Shown: positions 59,216 to 64,000 of the stretch, in pieces
How the letters are laid out: each line of letters begins with the position of its first letter
Numbering within the stretch: the stretch's first letter is position 1
Source: Sesamum alatum
Taxonomy: Eukaryota; Streptophyta; Magnoliopsida; Lamiales; Pedaliaceae
Direction: 5' to 3'
Length of the DNA stretch: 64,000 nucleotides
Assembly: GCA_034509735.1 (NCBI GenBank)
Contig: JACGWO010000008.1
Span: 13,527,864-13,591,863, forward strand
The notes under the pieces: generated by a model
The model's input: the letters and a program-made list of their open reading frames with translations, nothing else
Told to the model about the DNA's origin: nothing
Database searches by the model: none
Translations under genes and position numbers: made by a program

Positions 59216-60217
59216 CTATCCCCCCTCTCGCAGCCACTGAGCCTTACCCCGACATTTCCATATTAGTTCTTCCCGTGCTAGAGTTTCCTCTAATTCCTCC
59301 TCCAGCCGCTGTATTCTTGTTTTCACAATAGGTGTGATGGGCGCCTTCCTGAGGGCACATATGTGCTCTTTTAATCTTTTCAGCTTGTGTCGCACATTCC
59401 CTAAAGTCTGATCTATCCCACTGTCTAAGCGCCTTCCCTGTATCACGGATTTGAGCTACCGTGTTCGCCACCGGCTGCTAAACTGCCCCTCTGCCATACC
59501 TCTTTGGTAACCTCCTCACACATCGCTCGGTCGAAATCAACAGTGCACTGTGGTCCGAGCAGTCCTTTGCCACATGTGACACCGAGCAAAAAGGGAACAT
59601 AGACATCCAAGCGGCGGATCCGCACGCTCGATCGAGTCTTGCATGAACTGTATGTGGGCCTTCTCTGTTATTACACCAACTAAACAGCTCGCCCTCAAAA
59701 CCCAGATCCACAAGCTGACTATCCACTAGGCACTTATGAAAATTCTCAATTGCCTATTCGGCCTAACTTCGCCCTCATTTTTTGATTGGTGTAATATTTC
59801 ATTGAAGTTGCCTGCGCACAACCATAGCCGATTTGACAATGTACTCAATTTACACAGTAACTGCCAAGAGCTCCCTCTCTTGGAGGCCTCAGGATGGCCA
59901 TAGAAACCAGTGAACCTCCAATCATCCATTCCTTCAACATGTACCGTGACGTCAATCTGGTAGTCCGAAAAATGATTGCAGAGTAAACCCCGATGTCCTT
60001 CCTCCACAGCAGAAGTAACCCACCTCCTTTCCCTCTTGCGTCCACTCTAAAGCCAAAGTAACCCAATCTTTCGATTTCAGTCGATCACATCTCCTAGTAG
60101 GGCACTTGCTCTCGGAAACAAAGACCAAGCCGAAGTTGTGGAGCCTTACCAGGTCTCCAAGTGCTCGAACTGTTCAAGGGACCCCAACCCTTGACAGTTC
60201 CAACTTAGGAGATTCAT
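59216..60217 (-). pseudogene. LINE ORF2, endonuclease domain and linker
   Basis: 'MNLLSWNCQGLGSL' at 60217 is the usual start of the apurinic-type endonuclease of plant L1 ORF2. It continues with 'VRALGDLVRLHNFGLVFVSE', 'GKGGGLLLLWRKD', 'WRFTGFYGHPEASKRGSSW', 'WLCAGNFNEIL' (normally GDFNEIL; the Asp of that motif is Asn here), 'FSWCNNREGPHTVHARLDRA', 'DHSALL', then a charged linker 'HKLKRLKEHICALRK' and 'RIQRLEEELEETLAREELIW'. Stops and frameshifts divide it. The domain nicks target DNA to prime reverse transcription. Confidence 0.85.
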
Positions 60218-60306
60218 GTTGTGGATGGGGCTGCGCTGCAGCTGCCACCATTAAGTCTTCCGAAGTCTCATCGTGTAACCGTTGTCGTGTAATCGCTGTC
60301 GTGTAA

Positions 60307-60637
60307 CCACACCATAAAATTATTTTCTTACATTATAAATAATTACGCCTTTAAGAGTCATGAGACATCAAAAAATATACCACGATCAAATAAATTAAAA
60401 TTAATTCAAAAAATAAATTTTGACTACGATTAATCTACATACGTCACAGTTTTAACTATGGATAACAAATTTATTATAATTTTTAACTATAACTTATGAT
60501 TTGACCTCGCCTGCAAAACAGAACGACTAATGCCCATTGTCCGAACCTTGGTTAAGCAGTATTTGAAATAATTTTTTCTTCACGATTTTAATTAATCATT
60601 AAAAAAACATATTGCTTTTTGATATCTGAATAAATGT
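60307..60637. other. AT-rich DNA, nothing recognised
   Basis: No gene. Words such as 'agagtcatgagac' recur at 60776 inside the neighbouring MITE-like element. Confidence 0.35.
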
Positions 60638-60939
60638 CACTGGAAAAAATTACTATTGGCTACAATATTAATGGCTATGACTAAAAATTATGGTAAATAA
60701 TTATTATTTACCACGGTTAAATAAAATCGATCTAAAGCTAAATTTTCCATCATGAAAAAATTATTTGCCACATCTAAGAGTCATAGTAAAAACATATATC
60801 ATGGCTATTAATCATGACATGTTTTAACTACCTCGTCAATATTACGGCGAACAACCGTTGTGTGGTCGTAATCAATAATTATTTACCATGACTTTTAATT
60901 ATTAATCATAATTAAATGTTATATTTTTTTATTGTCGTG
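60638..60939. mobile_element. MITE-like inverted-repeat element, 302 bp
   Basis: Begins CACTGGAAAAAATTAC and ends (minus strand) CACGACAATAAAAAAAT. The ends are followed by inverted copies of 'atggtaaataattatt' at about 60690 and 60880. No coding capacity and no matching 3-bp target duplication (tgt/tat). Possibly a CACTA-derived MITE. Confidence 0.4.
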
Positions 60940-61836
60940 TATATTAACAAAAATTAAAAACTTGAACTTGCTCGTGAAAACCTAGCTCTAATCTCACCAT
61001 TTCTAGTAATGGGTAAAATGCAAAAAAATGGCCTGAAAAATTTAAAAGTTTGGAGCCAAAAAATAAAAATAAAATCTTAGAAGCCCAATCGAGGGTAGCA
61101 AGTAAGTTGACTCGATTTTGTAGAAACATCATTTGATATTTTTTTTAATGATATATAAGAATTTCTTATGATGGGAATAATTGACAAATAAGGGCAAATT
61201 CCTTGAAAATTACAAATGTAGCCGAAGTTTGACATGTTGTCTCACAGAGCTCCAAATTTCTGGTTGATTTGCAATTTTGATTAATTTTGTCCTTAATATG
61301 CCAATTATTTTAAACTATAAGGCTTAATTGTCGATTTTAGTTTTAACACCACTAAAATTGCCAATTTTATAGTTATGGTACCAAAATTACAATTTTCCCT
61401 ATGAATCACACTAGTTAACATATTTACATATTTCAAATATTTTTCAGAAATCAGAAAAAATGTTCCAGTTATTAAGAAATTATGAGGCAATCTAGTCCTA
61501 GTGGAAGTCATTTGACAGTTACGTCCTACAAGTTTAATTGACACATTAAGAAAAAAATGAGTTTGAAAATTAAAAATTGATAAGAATTTTGCATGTGCCC
61601 CTCACGAAAGCCCTCAATCCTTCAGATATTCATTACGACGGACATTGTACTTAATAGTTAATACATCAATTTTTTAGAATTGCAAGTTTTGGTTATCAGA
61701 TTAAATTTTGGTAGGACTAAATAAAAATTATAATTTTCCCTTCTTTTTCTATATAAATGCGTGATTTTGACGAGAGAAGGCATGTCCAATTTCCAAGTTG
61801 ACTACATGATCGGATGGGCGGTAAAAGGCGGTGGTA
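60940..61836. other. AT-rich DNA, nothing recognised
   Basis: Contains phrases such as 'ggtaccaaaattacaattttcc' broken up around 61377-61399 that recur near 118 and 590. No gene seen. Confidence 0.35.
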
Positions 61837-61887
61837 GTGGCGGCTCAGCTGTTGGTGGTGGAAGTGGTGGTGGCGGTGGGGCCGGTG
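61837..61887 (+). repeat. GGT/GGC trinucleotide-rich tract
   Basis: Imperfect (GGN)n repeat. On the minus strand it encodes a His-rich stretch within the 79-codon frame 61717-61956, which has no other support. Confidence 0.7.
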
Positions 61888-61992
61888 AAGCATGAATTTA
61901 TAATATTTTCCTACCCAACCAACCAAGTAAGGAATCAATTCCCGCCATGAGGTCATAATAAAATAGCATATCTAATGATGAAGTCAATACAC

Positions 61993-61994
<2 letters not shown>

Positions 61995-62024
<30 letters not shown>
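61995..62024. repeat. (TA)n microsatellite
   Basis: About 15 uninterrupted TA units. Confidence 0.95.
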
Positions 62025-62027
<3 letters not shown>

Positions 62028-62163
62028 GCAAGCAACTCCATTAGATATTATAAATAAATAAATTATCTCTCTATAAAAAATAAAAAAAGTAATTTATCAT
62101 ATTGTATTTTTTAAAATGAATCAATTTATCTCCCCGTGTTTTTTAAGGAGGTAAATTGTTTCA

Positions 62164-62452
62164 TCTATACTATTATATAAAGAAAACCCCTTCCACACTC
62201 ACAAACGGCGGTTAATTACACCGTTGCACCATTTTTTGTGAGGTCAAAAATGCCCTTCAACCGATAATATAACCAACTTATTTAACTTCCAAAGTTTCAC
62301 CGATTGATAAATTAATTTTTTTATCTTTTTTTTCTTTTTTTAATGTGATGTAATGATTTATATTTTGCTCTTATTTATAATAATAATATATTTTAAAGTG
62401 CAAAAGAATATTTATTATATTGCACGCAGGGACGGCGTGCCACAACAGCTAG
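62164..62452 (+). mobile_element. Small non-autonomous Helitron, 289 bp
   Basis: 5' end TCTATACTATTATATAAAG preceded by A; 3' end CTAG followed by T, the expected insertion between A and T without duplication. Nine bases before the end is a perfect hairpin: GCACGC (62422-62427), 7-nt loop, GCGTGC (62435-62440). These three features together are diagnostic of Helitrons. It has no coding capacity and would depend on a Rep/helicase in trans. Confidence 0.85.
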
Positions 62453-62520
62453 TTTTAAAGAACGAGAAGAGGTAAATTTTTATTTTTTTGAAAATAGCAT
62501 TCTTCATCCCATAACTTAGG

Positions 62521-62960
62521 GTATTTTCACTTTTGGTCCCGTTGGTTACGGGATTCTCACTTTCAGTCCTATAACTTTCAAAAAGTAGCACATTGTTGTC
62601 CATGGCACTTTCCGTTAGATATTTAACGGAAAGTGCCACGTGGCCGTTAAGTGCATGGAACAAAAAATGTTACTTTTCGAAAGTTATGGGACCAAAAGTG
62701 AAAATTTCATAATATATGAGACTAAAAGTGAGAATCCCATAACATATGGGACCAAAAGTGTAAAGGCCCTAACGATCACGTGCTAAACACGTGATGTTTT
62801 CTGTTAAAAAATCTAACGGATAGGTAGCATGGGACCAAAAGTGCTACTTTTTAGAAGTTACGGGACCAGAAGTGAGAATCCCGTAATCAATGGGATCAAA
62901 AGTGGGAAGATCCTAAGTTACAGGACGAAAAGTGTTATTTCCTCTTTTTTCTATAGGGGT
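62521..62960. repeat. Foldback composed of inverted 'ccaaaagtg' modules
   Basis: Left modules (62526-62592: 'acttttggtccc', 'gattctcactttcagtcc', 'taactttc') face inverted right modules (62665-62760: 'gaaagttatgggacc', 'agtgagaatccc', 'gggaccaaaagtg'), with further direct copies to 62940. The centre is a perfect 14-bp stem (62605-62618 with 62625-62638, 6-nt loop). A second palindrome ATCACGTG/CACGTGAT with a 5-nt loop lies near 62774-62794. No coding potential. Confidence 0.7.
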
Positions 62961-63088
62961 TAATTTATTCATTTGCGATATCACGTGGAGGTAAATTTCT
63001 TAAATCTATATACATTTATATATAGATTCAACGGTATTTTTGGTTCTGTAACTATACCCCATTCTCGTTTTAGTCCTTTATCTTTCTA

Positions 63089-63284
63089 GGATTTCAAAAA
63101 GGTCCTGTAACTTTTTAATTGTCATGATTTTGATCTTCCTTTCGCCGGAATTTCTCCAAAGTTGCCGGAAATGTCTGACGTGGCGGCCCAAATTTCAGAC
63201 ATTTCCGGCGATGTTGAAGAAATTCCGACAAAAGAAAGACCAGAATCATGACAATTTAAAAGTTACAAAATTTTTTTGAAATCC
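63089..63284. repeat. Foldback with 90-bp arms
   Basis: 63089-63178 pairs with 63195-63284 across a 16-bp spacer; inner ends 'gccggaaatgtctga' and 'tcagacatttccggc' match exactly. A weaker extension of the arms by about 27 bp on each side is visible. No coding capacity; a foldback or MITE. Confidence 0.8.
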
Positions 63285-63351
63285 TAAAAAAATAAAAACT
63301 TAAAATGATAATTGAATATAGTTATATAAATAAAAATAACTTTAATCCTTT

Positions 63352-63354
<3 letters not shown>

Positions 63355-63384
<30 letters not shown>
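63355..63384. repeat. (TA)n microsatellite
   Basis: About 15 TA units next to the foldback. Confidence 0.9.
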
Positions 63385-63387
<3 letters not shown>

Positions 63388-63619
63388 GGGCATGAAGCGG
63401 AGCAGCCAAAAGTGCTTTTACACCTCAGTCTCTGCGTGGCCAAAGAACTTAATGGAGAAGTGATCGTCATCGCTGTATTTGGACATTAATGAGCAGAAGT
63501 CAAACAAAAAGAAGGAACCTAATTCTCTTCTTCTCAGTGGAGAGTAAGATTTTGAGTAGATATACATATATATATATATATATTCAACTATTCTGATGTA
63601 TTGTTGTTTATACATATTA

Positions 63620-63959
63620 AAAAGATGTTGAGAAAATTCAATTATTATTATAATTAAACTATTCCAACCCCATTTTGATCCAAATGTACATTTTTTATGT
63701 ATATATAGTAATTATAATTTCATTACAAGGGTATAAGAGTAATTTTCCTATATAGACCACATGGTAAATATATGTACCATATCTCACCTTAAAATAACAA
63801 AATCACTATAAATACAAGATATATTATTTTTTAATGGCAAGTTCACTATTCATTGATTTGACAACTCATACGAAAATTCTCTCACTAAAACTTGGGGTGC
63901 AATTGTGTCGAGGGCATTTTTCCCAATTATTCTCTTCACTAAAAACCACTTCCACATCA
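63620..63959 (+). repeat. 5' LTR (3' part certain) of a gypsy-type element leaving the window
   Basis: A TATA-like 'ctataaatac' (63806) is followed by about 150 bp ending ..ccacatCA at 63959, directly before a primer-binding site. The left boundary is a guess: no second copy is available in the window to define it. Confidence 0.6.
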
Positions 63960-63960
63960 T

Positions 63961-63978
63961 TGGCGCCGTCTGTGGGAA
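63961..63978 (+). other. Gypsy-type primer-binding site
   Basis: TGGCGCCGTCTGTGGGAA one base after the LTR end. The TGGCGCCGTCTGTGGG form is common after the 5' LTR of plant Ty3/gypsy elements of the Tat/Athila group and of TRIMs. The internal region should continue beyond 64000. Confidence 0.8.
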
Positions 63979-64000
63979 TTTATTGCCCCGACATTGAGAA

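Larger units (their letters stand above)
56812..60306 (-). mobile_element. L1-type LINE, 5'-truncated, degenerate
   Basis: On the minus strand: the last codons of an ORF1-like frame (60306-60218, 'DETSEDLMVAAAAQPHPQ'), ORF2 starting at 60217 with endonuclease, then RT, then a zinc-finger reverse-transcriptase-associated region to about 56812. There are no LTRs. The expected poly(A) tail at the left end is not visible, and the ribonuclease H domain that often closes plant L1 ORF2 is missing, so both ends appear truncated. Confidence 0.85.

Overview
The window looks like repeat-rich plant nuclear DNA, most likely from an angiosperm. Most recognisable coding sequence belongs to plant transposon families: Ty1/copia and Ty3/gypsy LTR elements, CACTA (En/Spm) tnp2 transposase, Helitron helicase, an L1-type LINE, foldbacks and small inverted-repeat elements. 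I find no intact host gene, no tRNA or rRNA gene and no CRISPR. Every long open frame that I can assign is a broken transposon gene or lies inside an LTR. Assignments come from reading translations and repeat boundaries by eye; no database was searched.

Layout. 1-8.1 kb: old AT-rich DNA with a degraded plus-strand CACTA tnp2 gene, split by a 5.07 kb minus-strand copia element (Cop-A, 2558-7623, 5-bp target duplication GGTTT). 8.1-12.6 kb: unassigned AT-rich DNA. 12.6-15.3 kb: a short tandem duplication, one copy of which is split by a 2,370-bp solo LTR of gypsy type (12846-15215, duplication AACTG). This LTR carries four tandem hairpins with covarying stems. 16.6-20.1 kb: relic of an autonomous Helitron, interrupted by another LTR. 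20.1-23.9 kb: AT-rich DNA with one minus-strand LTR-like segment.

23.9-55.1 kb is a nested pile. An apparent CACTA element (ends at 23937 and 55082; tnp2 relic at 51.8-54.2 kb) holds three related copia elements with long LTRs: Cop-B (plus, only 5' LTR and leader), Cop-D (minus, only leader and 5' LTR, joined head-on to Cop-B) and Cop-E (plus, complete ends but lacking reverse transcriptase). Cop-B is split by a structurally complete minus-strand element, Cop-C (26601-36419, duplication CCCAC). The 5' LTR of Cop-E is split by two solo LTRs (40665-42579, duplication AGATG; 42892-44865, duplication TATAT).

55.1-60.3 kb: a long inverted-repeat element with a very G-rich interior, then a minus-strand LINE with a mutated FADD box. 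60.3-64 kb: small elements (a CACTA-like MITE, a 289-bp Helitron with clear termini, two foldbacks), ending at the 5' LTR/primer-binding-site junction of a gypsy element that runs out of the window.

How the parts work together: the coding relics are reverse-transcription and transposition machinery, all disabled (missing protease, missing RT, mutated catalytic Asp, truncated transposase, helicase without Walker A). Any mobility would need proteins supplied in trans. The most interesting non-coding signals are the hairpin array in the gypsy LTR, two sequence blocks conserved in the LTRs of all the long-LTR copia elements, and a GC-rich tract in the leader of three of those elements.
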